Shown one piece after another: positions 8,627-16,168 of a stretch of DNA of 64,000 nucleotides (positions are counted from its first letter, which is position 1; every line of letters starts with the position of its first letter). This DNA is from Actinotalea endophytica. GTDB taxonomy: Bacteria; Actinomycetota; Actinomycetes; Actinomycetales; Cellulomonadaceae. Below the pieces are notes generated by a model. The model did not search any database. It was given only the letters and a program-made list of their open reading frames with translations, and had not been told where the DNA came from. The stretch spans positions 62,001-126,000 of the forward strand of contig NZ_JAOVZU010000003.1 of NCBI RefSeq assembly GCF_025717005.1, read 5' to 3'. Position numbers and translations under genes: made by a program.

Positions 8627-9118
8627 TCAGCCGAGCTGCTCGCGCATCGCCCGCATGGCCTTCTTCCGGACCGACCGCTCGAGGCGGTCGAGGTACAGCA
8701 GGCCGTCGAGGTGGTCGCACTCGTGCTGCAGGGCCCGCGCCATCAGCTCCGTGCCCTCGACGACCACCTTCTTGCCGTCGAGGTCGACACCCTCGACCCG
8801 CGCGTACCAGGCCCGCTTCGTCGGGTACCAGAGGCCGGGGACCGACAAGCAGCCCTCGTCACCGTCCTGGTACTCGTCCTCGGAGACCTCGACGAGCACC
8901 GGGTTCAGCACGTAGCCGATCTCGTCGTCGATGTTCCAGGAGAAGGCGCGGAGGCTCACCCCGATCTGGTTGGCGGCCAGACCCGCTCGCCCGTCGGCGT
9001 CGACCGTCTCCAGCAGGTCGTCGACCAGGCCGCGCACGCGGTCGTCGATGTCGCCGATCGGCTCGCAGGGTGTGCGCAGCACGGGGTCACCGACCACGCG
9101 GATCTCTCTCATCGCCAT
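8627..9118 (-). CDS. def: peptide deformylase
   Basis: The product has 163 residues. All three deformylase motifs are present: [13 protein letters not shown] (motif I), [10 protein letters not shown] (motif II, metal-ligand Cys) and QHECDHLDG (motif III, HExxH with two metal-ligand His). It removes the formyl group from nascent proteins in the cytoplasm. Two ATG codons lie at 9116-9118 and 9110-9112; the first is preferred since GGAGG is nine bases upstream. It appears to be monocistronic and is divergent from the 9210 gene. Confidence 0.95.
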   Translation of the reverse strand: MAMREIRVVGDPVLRTPCEPIGDIDDRVRGLVDDLLETVDADGRAGLAANQIGVSLRAFSWNIDDEIGYVLNPVLVEVSEDEYQDGDEGCLSVPGLWYPTKRAWYARVEGVDLDGKKVVVEGTELMARALQHECDHLDGLLYLDRLERSVRKKAMRAMREQLG

Positions 9119-9209
9119 GGGGCCGATCCTCCCATGCCTCGTCCCCGCCCGGGGCGTCGGACACGGGTCGCGCCCGGCATCCCCGTACCCTGGTCGCCGG
9201 AGGTGGCTG

Positions 9210-9440
9210 ATGCGAGCAAAGGCAGCATTCGTCCTGGGTGGCGTCGTCGGGTACGTGCTGGGCACCAGAGCCGGGCGCGAGCAGTTCGAACGGATCTCGG
9301 ACCAGGCCAGGCGCGTCTGGGAGGACCCGAAGGTGCAGGAGGCCATCTCGGACGCCACGCAGCGCGCGAGCGCCTACCTCCAGGAGAAGGCTCCCGACCT
9401 GCAGGCCACGATCTCCGAAGCGGTGCGCAAGGCGCGATGA
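9210..9440 (+). CDS. YtxH-like small envelope protein
   Basis: The product has 76 residues. A short N-terminal hydrophobic segment ([18 protein letters not shown]) with the G-x-x-x-GTRxGR feature is followed by a charged amphipathic helix, as in the YtxH/DUF948-like small proteins of actinobacteria. The function is unknown, but it is likely membrane-associated. GGAGG at 9199-9203 precedes ATG 9210. TACCCT at 9185-9190 may be the -10. The stop overlaps the next start by ATGA. Confidence 0.7.
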   Translation: MRAKAAFVLGGVVGYVLGTRAGREQFERISDQARRVWEDPKVQEAISDATQRASAYLQEKAPDLQATISEAVRKAR

Positions 9441-9628
9441 TCTTCGTCGTGCTCGGCGCCGTCGGCACCATCGGCGGCGCCGGTCTGTTCGTGGCGGCGT
9501 TCCGGCGCGGCCAGGCCGGTGACCACGACACCGAGCGCCGGCTGTTCCGCGCCGCGGTGGCCGGCTTCGGCGTCGGGTCGGCCATGTTCGTCATCGCCCT
9601 GATGGCCGCCGGTGGGTCCGCCACGTAG
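9437..9628 (+). CDS. two-TM small membrane protein
   Basis: The product has 63 residues, almost entirely two hydrophobic helices (about residues 2-21 and 40-58) joined by a charged loop QAGDHDTERR. It is translationally coupled to the YtxH-like gene by a 4-base overlap. I recognise no family and can only say it is probably an inner-membrane protein that works with its neighbour. Confidence 0.6.
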   Translation: MIFVVLGAVGTIGGAGLFVAAFRRGQAGDHDTERRLFRAAVAGFGVGSAMFVIALMAAGGSAT

Positions 9629-9631
9629 CCT
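9626..9631 (+). promoter_or_regulatory. TAGCCT -10 for a leaderless transcript
   Basis: TAGCCT ends seven bases before the ATG at 9638 and contains the stop codon of the previous gene. There is no Shine-Dalgarno before 9638, so a leaderless mRNA starting at the ATG is the simplest reading. Confidence 0.4.
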
Positions 9632-9637
9632 CACCAG

Positions 9638-10825
9638 ATGGACCGCGACCTCGTCGAGGTCGAGCTCGACGAGACCCTGCCCGGGCGCGCGCCGCGACGC
9701 AGCCGCGTCCCGCTGGCCGCTGCGGTCGGGATCCTCGCGGTCGTGGCCGTCGTCCTGCAGGGCTCGGGGCACACACCCGCGCCCGACCCGCCGGCGCCGA
9801 CCGAGACGAGCGCGCCGACCCGGCTCGCCGGAGCCACGATCGCGCCGTCGCTCGCCGAGCCGTGGCAGGTGCTCTGGGAGGTCCCGGGCACGGTGCTCGA
9901 CGTCGGCGACACGGTCCTCGCCAGCACGCCGGACGGCACCGGCGTCGTGGGCCTCGCGGCGGACGGGCGCGCCGCCTTCGGCCCGGCCGCGGTCGGGACC
10001 CTCTGCTCCCCCAGCGGTCGAGGCGTCGTGTGCCTCCCCGGACCGGACGGCGAACGGGTCGTGCGCGCGATCTCCGGCACGGGCTCGGAGGTGACGTTCA
10101 CGCCCGACGGAGTTCCGCAGGCGTGGTGGGTGCAGGACGGCGACGTCGTGACGGTGGCGAAGGACGGCGAGACCCTGGTCGTCCAACGGTGGACGCCACC
10201 GGGTCGACGCGGGGTGTCGTGGACCTACCGCAGCTCGGACCCGGTGGTCGCGCCCGCGAGCTACCCGTTCTCGGTGGAGCACTCCGACACCTGGGTCCGG
10301 GTGGGCGGCACCCACTCCGTGACGGTCGACCTGCTGACCGGGCGGGAGATCCCCGACGCGTCCGCGGCGAGCCCCGCTCGGGCGACCCTGCCCAAGGCCC
10401 TGCTCGGGCTCAACGACCGATCCGTGCCCGGGCTCGCCGTGATCTCCGACGGCGACACGGTGCTCGTCGACGGCCGCTGGCACTACCCGGCTCCGGCCCA
10501 CCTGATCGTCGGCGGGATGATCCTCGTGGGTAGCGGATCGCTGGCGGCGTACGACGTGGCGTCCGGGATGCTGCGCTGGGAGACCGCCGGCTCGGGTGCG
10601 TTCTCGGACGGCGCCCTCATCGGGCTGGTCGAGTCGGGCACCCGCACCGACCTCGTGGCACGCGACCCCGAGTACGGCGACATCCTGTGGACCGTCCCGC
10701 TGCCGGACTGCGCCGTGTACCGGGGCATCACCTCGGCCGGAGCGGTGCTGGACGGGTGCGGCCGTGTGCTGCTCGTCGGCCCGGGTGGGGACGACCTCAC
10801 CTCCCGTGCGCCGGGACCAGGCTGA
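9638..10825 (+). CDS. membrane-anchored beta-propeller (PQQ-like repeat) protein
   Basis: The product has 395 residues. One N-terminal membrane helix (about residues 25-42, PLAAAVGILAVVAVVLQGSG) is followed by a Pro/Thr-rich spacer and a large extracellular region with repeated blade-like units, such as ASGMLRWETAGSGAFSDG and PEYGDILWTVPLPDC, typical of PQQ-like beta-propellers. There is no catalytic signature. The function is unknown; such proteins often act as scaffolds at the cell surface. The last 29 bases overlap the convergent P-type ATPase gene. Confidence 0.65.
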   Translation: MDRDLVEVELDETLPGRAPRRSRVPLAAAVGILAVVAVVLQGSGHTPAPDPPAPTETSAPTRLAGATIAPSLAEPWQVLWEVPGTVLDVGDTVLASTPDGTGVVGLAADGRAAFGPAAVGTLCSPSGRGVVCLPGPDGERVVRAISGTGSEVTFTPDGVPQAWWVQDGDVVTVAKDGETLVVQRWTPPGRRGVSWTYRSSDPVVAPASYPFSVEHSDTWVRVGGTHSVTVDLLTGREIPDASAASPARATLPKALLGLNDRSVPGLAVISDGDTVLVDGRWHYPAPAHLIVGGMILVGSGSLAAYDVASGMLRWETAGSGAFSDGALIGLVESGTRTDLVARDPEYGDILWTVPLPDCAVYRGITSAGAVLDGCGRVLLVGPGGDDLTSRAPGPG

Positions 10826-13103
10826 ACGCGCCCTCGTCCTCCTGCGCGTTGTGCAGCTTGAGCACCGCGTACAGCCCGTAGAGCATCCGGCGCAGCTCGA
10901 TCACGTCCTCGACGGTCACCGCGTCCGCCGCGTCGGCCGCCACCGAGTCGAGCAGGCGGCGCAGCCGGGTCACCTGGTGCTCGATCTCGGCGTGCGTCCG
11001 GCTGAGCGCGGCGACGGCCTCGTGGCTGCCCAGCGCACGGGCCACCAACGGGACCAGGAGCTCCTCGTCGGCGCGCTCGTGCGGGAGCAGGTCCGTCTCG
11101 AGGTCCTCGAGCAGGGCACGCGCGTCGGTGAGGTCGGGCTCGCGGGTGGACAGGCCGTCGGCGACCCCGGCGACCCGTTCCACGAGCGGGGCCAAGCCGT
11201 CGTGGTCGTGGCGCAGCGCGGCCAGAGTGCGGCGGTCGTCCTCAGCGAGCTCGACGGTGTGCAACCGCGTGGGCAGCACCGCTCGAAGGGCCACGGCGAT
11301 CGCGAGCAGGTCGATGACCTCCTGGAGCGCCGCACCGACCGCGGGTGACAGCCAGCCGACCGCCGCGGCGCACATCGCGATCAGCGACAGGCCCATGCCC
11401 AGGGCGACGGCTTCGAGCGCGATCCGCCGCGATCGGCGAGCGACCAGCATCGCGTCGGCCAGCGCGTCGACCCGGTCGATCGTGAGCACGACGTCCGCGG
11501 CCTCGGAGGACGCGGTGGCGCCCCGTGCGGCCAGCGCGACACCGACGTCGGCGGCGGCGAGGGCGGGTGCGTCGTTGATGCCGTCGCCGACCATGACGGT
11601 GGAACCGCGCCTGGCCTCGCGGCCCAACGCGGCGAGCTTGTCGGCCGGGTCGCAGTCGGCGAGCACCGTGTCCACACCGACGATCCGGCCGACCACGTCG
11701 GCCACGTCCGCCCGGTCGCCGGTGGCCAGGACGACCCGCTCGATGCCCGCGGTCCGCAGGGCGCGCACCATGCGCGGGGCGTCCGGCCGGATCGGGTCGT
11801 GCAGCAGGAGCGCCGCCGCGGGCCGGCCGTCGACCTCGACCAGCGCACTCATCGACCCGTCGAGATCGGCCCGCCGCCGAACCTGGCGGGTCCACGGGTC
11901 GCTGTGCGGCCCGGTGATCCAGTCCGGCCGTCCGACCCGCACTGCCACGCCCGCGACCACGCCGGCAACGCCCTGGCCCGGCACCTCCTCGACGGAGTCG
12001 GGCATCTCGAGGTCGAGCCCGCGGGCGAGGGCGGCCTCCACGATCGGTCCGGCGAGGACATGGGCCGAGACCTGGTCGACGCTCGCAGCGAGCCGCAACG
12101 CCTCGTCCGGGTCGGCCGCACCGCGGGCCACCACGTCGGTCAGTGCGGGGCGCCCGCGGGTGAGCGTCCCGGTCTTGTCGAACACGACGACCCGACCGCC
12201 CGCCAGCCGCTCGAGGGCCGCGCCGCCCTTGACCACGACGCCGAGCCGGGCCGCACGGGACAGCCCGGAGACGATCGCGATCGGCGCCGCGAGCAGCAGC
12301 GGGCACGGCGTCGCGACCACCAGCACGGCCACGGCCCGGACCGGGTCCCCTGCCGCCCACCACGCGGCGCCGGCCAGCAGGAGGGTCAGGGGCACGAACG
12401 CGACCGCCCACCGGTCGGCGATCCGGACGAACGGCGCCGACGTGGCCTGCGCCTCGGCCACCAACCGGACGAGTGCGGCGTAGGTCGACGTCTCGGCGGT
12501 GGTGGTCGTGACCAGCTCGACCGGTGGTCCGGCGTTCACGACGCCCGACCGCACGTCGTCCCCGGCGGGGCGCTCGACCGGGACCGGCTCGCCGGTCAGC
12601 GCCGACTCGTCGAAGGCTCCCGGGACGATCAGGCGGCCGTCGACCGGCACGACCTCGCCGGACGCGACGACGAGGTGCTCACCGATCCCGACCTCGTCGA
12701 CCGGGACCTCGACCAGCCCGTCCGGCGTGCGGTGGCGCGCCTTGCGCGGGGCCCGCGCGGTGAGCAGGCTCAGCTCTCGCCTGGCCCGCGCCGCGGCCCG
12801 CTCGTCCAGCACCTGGCCGGTGGCGAGCATCGCCGTGATGATGGCGCCGGCCAACGGCTCGCCCACCCACAGCGCGCCGGCCAGGGCGAGGACGGCGATG
12901 ACGTCCACGGTCGGGCGGCGCTCGCGCAACGCCTCGGCCATCGACGCCAGCGCGAACACCAGGCCCAGCACGGTGCCGGCGGCCCACAGCGCGTCGGCGG
13001 CATCGGTCGCGTCGCTCCACCATGCGAGGCCGCCGCCGGCGAGCAGCACGGCGGACAGGGCGAGCACGATCAGCTCGTGGTAACGGCGGAGCGCATTCAT
13101 CAT
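10797..13103 (-). CDS. P1B-type metal-transporting ATPase fused to a C-terminal hemerythrin domain
   Basis: The product has 768 residues. The N-terminus has no Cys-rich metal domain and begins directly with transmembrane helices. The ion-pathway motif is TPCPLLLAAP; the phosphorylation motif is DKTGTLTRG and the hinge is VMVGDGINDAPALAAADVG. After the last helices (near residue 600) comes an extra domain of about 150 residues with the His/Glu pattern of hemerythrin HHE proteins (LRHDHDGL, LLPHERADEEL, HAEIEHQ, LHNAQEDEGAF), likely binding a di-iron centre. It exports a transition metal across the membrane; the TPC motif does not assign the metal. It is divergent from a DtxR/MntR-type regulator that probably controls it. 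TATTCT (13110-13115, read on the minus strand) sits six bases before the ATG, suggesting a leaderless mRNA. Confidence 0.88.
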   Translation of the reverse strand: MMNALRRYHELIVLALSAVLLAGGGLAWWSDATDAADALWAAGTVLGLVFALASMAEALRERRPTVDVIAVLALAGALWVGEPLAGAIITAMLATGQVLDERAAARARRELSLLTARAPRKARHRTPDGLVEVPVDEVGIGEHLVVASGEVVPVDGRLIVPGAFDESALTGEPVPVERPAGDDVRSGVVNAGPPVELVTTTTAETSTYAALVRLVAEAQATSAPFVRIADRWAVAFVPLTLLLAGAAWWAAGDPVRAVAVLVVATPCPLLLAAPIAIVSGLSRAARLGVVVKGGAALERLAGGRVVVFDKTGTLTRGRPALTDVVARGAADPDEALRLAASVDQVSAHVLAGPIVEAALARGLDLEMPDSVEEVPGQGVAGVVAGVAVRVGRPDWITGPHSDPWTRQVRRRADLDGSMSALVEVDGRPAAALLLHDPIRPDAPRMVRALRTAGIERVVLATGDRADVADVVGRIVGVDTVLADCDPADKLAALGREARRGSTVMVGDGINDAPALAAADVGVALAARGATASSEAADVVLTIDRVDALADAMLVARRSRRIALEAVALGMGLSLIAMCAAAVGWLSPAVGAALQEVIDLLAIAVALRAVLPTRLHTVELAEDDRRTLAALRHDHDGLAPLVERVAGVADGLSTREPDLTDARALLEDLETDLLPHERADEELLVPLVARALGSHEAVAALSRTHAEIEHQVTRLRRLLDSVAADAADAVTVEDVIELRRMLYGLYAVLKLHNAQEDEGAFSLVPAHGR

Positions 13104-13320
13104 GCGTCAAGAATACCGCGGAGAACCTCGCACAGAATGCGTCGATCGACCCGACGAAGGGCTCGCGGCTCATCGTTGACGCAGGTCATGGCCCTGTACG
13201 TGCGGTCGACAAAACGACACCGGGTCCGCCGACAACAATTCGTGCGACCATTCTCTCGGAGTTCGGACATACGAATTCGTGGTCCCTTGCGCGCCGAGGT
13301 GGGCTTGCTACCGTCGGGAC
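13104..13320. promoter_or_regulatory. divergent promoter region between the metal ATPase and the DtxR-type regulator
   Basis: These 217 bases hold the two divergent starts. A minus-strand -10 TATTCT is at 13110-13115 and a weak plus-strand -10 TACCGT at 13309-13314, each six bases before its start codon. The 10-bp palindrome ACGAATTCGT lies at 13271-13280, with a related ATTCGT at 13221-13226; these are candidate regulator sites. No gene is seen. Confidence 0.45.
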
Positions 13321-13992
13321 GTGACCGACCAGGACAGGCCGACCCCCACCGGCGAGGACTACCTCAAGGCCGTGTGGCGCGCGCAGGAGTGGTCGGACGA
13401 TCCCGTCACGCCGTCCGAACTGGCAGCCGCACTCGGCGCCGCTCGGTCCACCGCGTCCGAGACGATCCGCCGCCTGGCCGCCCAGGGGTTGCTCACGCAC
13501 CCCTCCTACGGCACGGTCGCGCTCACCGACGAAGGCCGGCGGCGAGCGGTCGACGTGGTCCGTCGACATCGCCTCGTGGAGGCCTTCCTCGTCCAGGCGC
13601 TCGGCTACTCGTGGGACGAGGTCCATCAGGACGCCGAGGTGATCGAGCACGCCGTGAGCGACCGGTTCGTCGAGCGGGTGGACGCCGCGCTCGGCCACCC
13701 CGCTCGCGACCCGCACGGCGACCCGATCCCGGCACCGGACGGCACCGTCGAGCGTCCCGCCGCGACCCGGCTCGACCAGGCGCCCATCGGCGTGCCGCTG
13801 CGGGTCGTCCGGGTCGCCGACGACGACCCCGACCTGCTCCGCCACCTCGTCGAGCTCGGCCTGCAGTTGGATGCGACGTTCTCGGTGGTCGAGCACCAGG
13901 CCTACGCCGGGCTCGTCCTGCTCGACGTGGACGGCGCGACCCAGCGGCTCGGGCTGTCCGCCACGCGGTCGATCTGGGTCGGTACCGCGTAG
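13321..13992 (+). CDS. DtxR/MntR family metal-dependent regulator
   Basis: The product has 223 residues. The N-terminal winged helix (GEDYLKAVWRAQEW, SELAAALGAARSTASETIRRL) and the dimerisation/metal domain (RRHRLVEAFLVQALGYSWDEVHQDAEVIEHAVSD, with His and Glu ligands) follow MntR/DtxR architecture. A C-terminal FeoA/SH3-like domain covers about residues 150-223, which makes it the long DtxR/IdeR type. It represses or activates metal genes when bound to Mn(II) or Fe(II). GTG 13321 is taken as the start, since the DNA-binding domain begins at once and a -10-like TACCGT lies just upstream. It is divergent from the P1B ATPase-hemerythrin gene. Confidence 0.88.
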   Translation: MTDQDRPTPTGEDYLKAVWRAQEWSDDPVTPSELAAALGAARSTASETIRRLAAQGLLTHPSYGTVALTDEGRRRAVDVVRRHRLVEAFLVQALGYSWDEVHQDAEVIEHAVSDRFVERVDAALGHPARDPHGDPIPAPDGTVERPAATRLDQAPIGVPLRVVRVADDDPDLLRHLVELGLQLDATFSVVEHQAYAGLVLLDVDGATQRLGLSATRSIWVGTA

Positions 13993-14012
13993 GACCCACG
14001 CCCCGGTCGCGC

Positions 14013-14018
14013 TAATAT
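14013..14018 (+). promoter_or_regulatory. TAATAT -10 of a leaderless arsR-type transcript
   Basis: TAATAT is a near-consensus -10 ending six bases before ATG 14025; no Shine-Dalgarno lies between. The sequence from here into the start codon (ATATCTGCGCATGCACGCAC) contains TGCGCATGCACGCA, an imperfect palindrome that could be the autoregulatory ArsR operator. Confidence 0.5.
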
Positions 14019-14024
14019 CTGCGC

Positions 14025-14378
14025 ATGCACGCACATACGCACGGAGACCCGGCCGGCGCCGACAACGACGCGATCGCGCTCGCGGTCGAGGTGTTCGCGA
14101 TGCTCGCCGATGCGACCCGGGTGCGGATCATCCTGGCCCTCGGCGACGGCGAGCTCGCCGTCGGTGAGCTCGCCGAGACGGTCGGCAAGGCGCAGGCCGC
14201 GGTGTCCCAGCACCTCGCCAAGCTTCGGATGGCCCGCATGGTCGCCACTCGCCACGACGGCAACCGGGTGTACTACCGACTGGCGGACGAGCACGCCAAG
14301 AGCCTCGTCGACAACGCGCTGCAGCAGGCCGAGCACGCGGTCGACGCCCGCCCCTCCCACCACGAGGCGACGCGATGA
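14025..14378 (+). CDS. ArsR/SmtB family metal sensor repressor
   Basis: The product has 117 residues. The winged helix is typical: VFAMLADATRVRIILALGDG, ELAETVGKAQAAVSQHLAKLRMARMV, TRHDGNRVYYRL. The recognition helix lacks the CVC metal site of arsenic/cadmium sensors; instead the N-terminus (MHAHTHGD), the last helix (ADEH, AEH) and the tail (SHH) are His-rich, pointing to a Zn/Ni/Co-type sensor. It overlaps the CDF exporter gene by ATGA and is therefore the likely repressor of that exporter, released on metal binding. Confidence 0.9.
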   Translation: MHAHTHGDPAGADNDAIALAVEVFAMLADATRVRIILALGDGELAVGELAETVGKAQAAVSQHLAKLRMARMVATRHDGNRVYYRLADEHAKSLVDNALQQAEHAVDARPSHHEATR

Positions 14379-15451
14379 CCGGGCACGCGCACGACCACGA
14401 CCACGACCACGACCACCCGAGCGAGCACGGTCACCCGCACGATCACGACCACGGGCACGACCACCCGCACGGGCACGACCACGGGCACGACCACCCGGGC
14501 GGCCTGCGCGGCTGGCTGCACGAGGCCTTCGTGCCGCACTCGCACGACGCCGCCGACTCGATCGACGACGCGCTGCAGGCCAGCGCGGCCGGCATCCGAG
14601 CGGTCAAGATCAGCCTCGTCGCGCTCGGTGCCACCGCGACGGCACAGCTCCTCGTCGTCGCCGCCTCCGGTTCGGTCGCGCTCCTCGCCGACACGATCCA
14701 CAACTTCTCCGACGCCCTGACCGCGGTGCCGCTGTGGATCGCCTTCGCGCTGGGCCGGCGCGCGGCGACCCGGCGCTACACCTGGGGGCTGCACCGCACG
14801 GAGGACCTCGCCGGCCTGTTCATCGTCGCGATGATCGCGCTCTCCGCGGTTCTCGCCGCCGCCCAGGCCATCGACCGCCTGCTGCATCCCCAGCCGCTGG
14901 AGAACCTCGGCTGGGTGCTCGCCGCGGGCGTCATCGGCTTCGCCGGGAACGAGGCGGTCGCGGTCTACCGGATCCGCACCGGCCGTCGGATCGGTTCCGC
15001 CGCCCTGGTCGCGGACGGCGTGCACGCCCGCACCGACGGCTTCACCTCGCTGGCCGTCGTGCTCGGCGTCGTCGGCGTCTGGCTCGGCTTCCCGCTCGCC
15101 GACCCGATCATCGGGCTGCTCATCGCGGGCGCGATCGCCGTGCTGCTGTGGTCCACCGCCCGCGACGTCGGGCGCCGGCTGCTCGACGGGGTCGAACCGG
15201 ACCTCGTGGACGCCGCCGAGCACGCCCTCGCCCACGTCGACGCGATCGACTCCGTCACCGAGGTCCGGCTGCGCTGGGCGGGGCACCTCCTGCACGTCAC
15301 GGCGTCGGTCACCGTCGCAGGTGGCACCACCGTCGCGCAGCTGCGCGAGCTCGAGCGTCACGCGACCGATCAGCTGCGCGCACACCTCCCCCGGCTCGGC
15401 ACGCTCGACCTCGTGGTGCGCGCACCCGAGGCGGTCACCGCGCCGACCTGA
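14375..15451 (+). CDS. CDF-family cation exporter with His-rich N-terminus
   Basis: The product has 358 residues. The first 40 residues are almost entirely His/Asp/Gly/Pro (His-Asp repeats), a flexible metal-binding tail. Then six helices of the cation diffusion facilitator fold follow, with the metal sites SVALLADTIHNFSDAL (HxxxD type) in helix 2 and ALVADGVHARTDGFTSL in helix 5. A cytoplasmic ferredoxin-like domain (about residues 275-350) completes it. It is expected to export Zn(II) or a similar divalent metal by proton antiport. It is co-transcribed with the ArsR-type regulator. Only six bases separate it from the convergent nrdG. Confidence 0.92.
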   Translation: MTGHAHDHDHDHDHPSEHGHPHDHDHGHDHPHGHDHGHDHPGGLRGWLHEAFVPHSHDAADSIDDALQASAAGIRAVKISLVALGATATAQLLVVAASGSVALLADTIHNFSDALTAVPLWIAFALGRRAATRRYTWGLHRTEDLAGLFIVAMIALSAVLAAAQAIDRLLHPQPLENLGWVLAAGVIGFAGNEAVAVYRIRTGRRIGSAALVADGVHARTDGFTSLAVVLGVVGVWLGFPLADPIIGLLIAGAIAVLLWSTARDVGRRLLDGVEPDLVDAAEHALAHVDAIDSVTEVRLRWAGHLLHVTASVTVAGGTTVAQLRELERHATDQLRAHLPRLGTLDLVVRAPEAVTAPT

Positions 15452-15457
15452 ACCACG

Positions 15458-16168
15458 TCACGCTCCGCCGCGACGCTCCCGCAGCACCCGCGCGTACTCG
15501 GGGCGCACCCCAGCGGTCCGGACCTGCTGGACCACGTGCTCACGCACGCCCGCGGCGACGAGCAGCGCGGTCAGCTCGGCGACGTCCTCGGGGCGCTGGA
15601 CGGTGGGATCCACCGTGGTGCGGACCTGGAGGCCGACCCCCGAGTCGAGCGCGAGGCGCAGCGAGGCGAACGCACGCCCGGCCACGGCTGCACCGGTCTG
15701 CTCGCGGTAGAGCCGTGGTACCGCCTTGATGTCCAGTCCGACCCAGTCGACCCGCGGCAGCACCTGCGCCAGCCGGCCCGGGTACGTCCCGGCGGTGTGC
15801 AGACCGACCCCGAAGCCCCGCGCCCGCACCTGCCGCATCGCGTCGACGAGGCCGCGCTGACGCGTCGGCTCACCGCCGGAGAACACGACACCGTCGAGCT
15901 TCCCGACCCGTCGGGACAGCAGGTCGGTCACCGCCCACCAGGGCACCTGGCCCGGAGCACGTGAGTCGATCAGCGCGTGGTTGTGGCAGTAGGTGCAGGC
16001 GAGCGGGCAGCCCTGCAGGAAGACCGTAGCCACCAGGCGGTCCGGCCAGTCGCAGGTGGACAGCGGCGTCAGGCCGGCGATCGCCAGGTCGTCGGCGTCG
16101 CCGACCCCCCGGTGCGTCCCGAGCCCGGCGGCATCGGGTCGGTGGGCCTCGGTCTCAGCGCTCAGCAC
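15458..16168 (-). CDS. nrdG: anaerobic ribonucleoside-triphosphate reductase activating protein
   Basis: The product has 236 residues. The radical SAM cluster motif C54-PLA-C58-TY-C61 and the downstream GGEPTRQ element are present. NrdG uses SAM and a [4Fe-4S] cluster to place the glycyl radical on NrdD. It starts with GTG at 16166-16168, inside the 3' end of nrdD (14-base overlap), with GGGAG upstream in nrdD, so the two are translated together. The pair is oxygen-sensitive and supports DNA synthesis without oxygen. Confidence 0.93.
   Translation of the reverse strand: MLSAETEAHRPDAAGLGTHRGVGDADDLAIAGLTPLSTCDWPDRLVATVFLQGCPLACTYCHNHALIDSRAPGQVPWWAVTDLLSRRVGKLDGVVFSGGEPTRQRGLVDAMRQVRARGFGVGLHTAGTYPGRLAQVLPRVDWVGLDIKAVPRLYREQTGAAVAGRAFASLRLALDSGVGLQVRTTVDPTVQRPEDVAELTALLVAAGVREHVVQQVRTAGVRPEYARVLRERRGGA

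Noticed and set aside
14378-14510. A CAC/GAC-rich stretch that looks like a DNA microsatellite or CRISPR-like repeat
   Set aside because: It encodes the in-frame His-Asp tail of the CDF transporter; unit lengths vary and there are no unique spacers. I saw no CRISPR array anywhere in the window.
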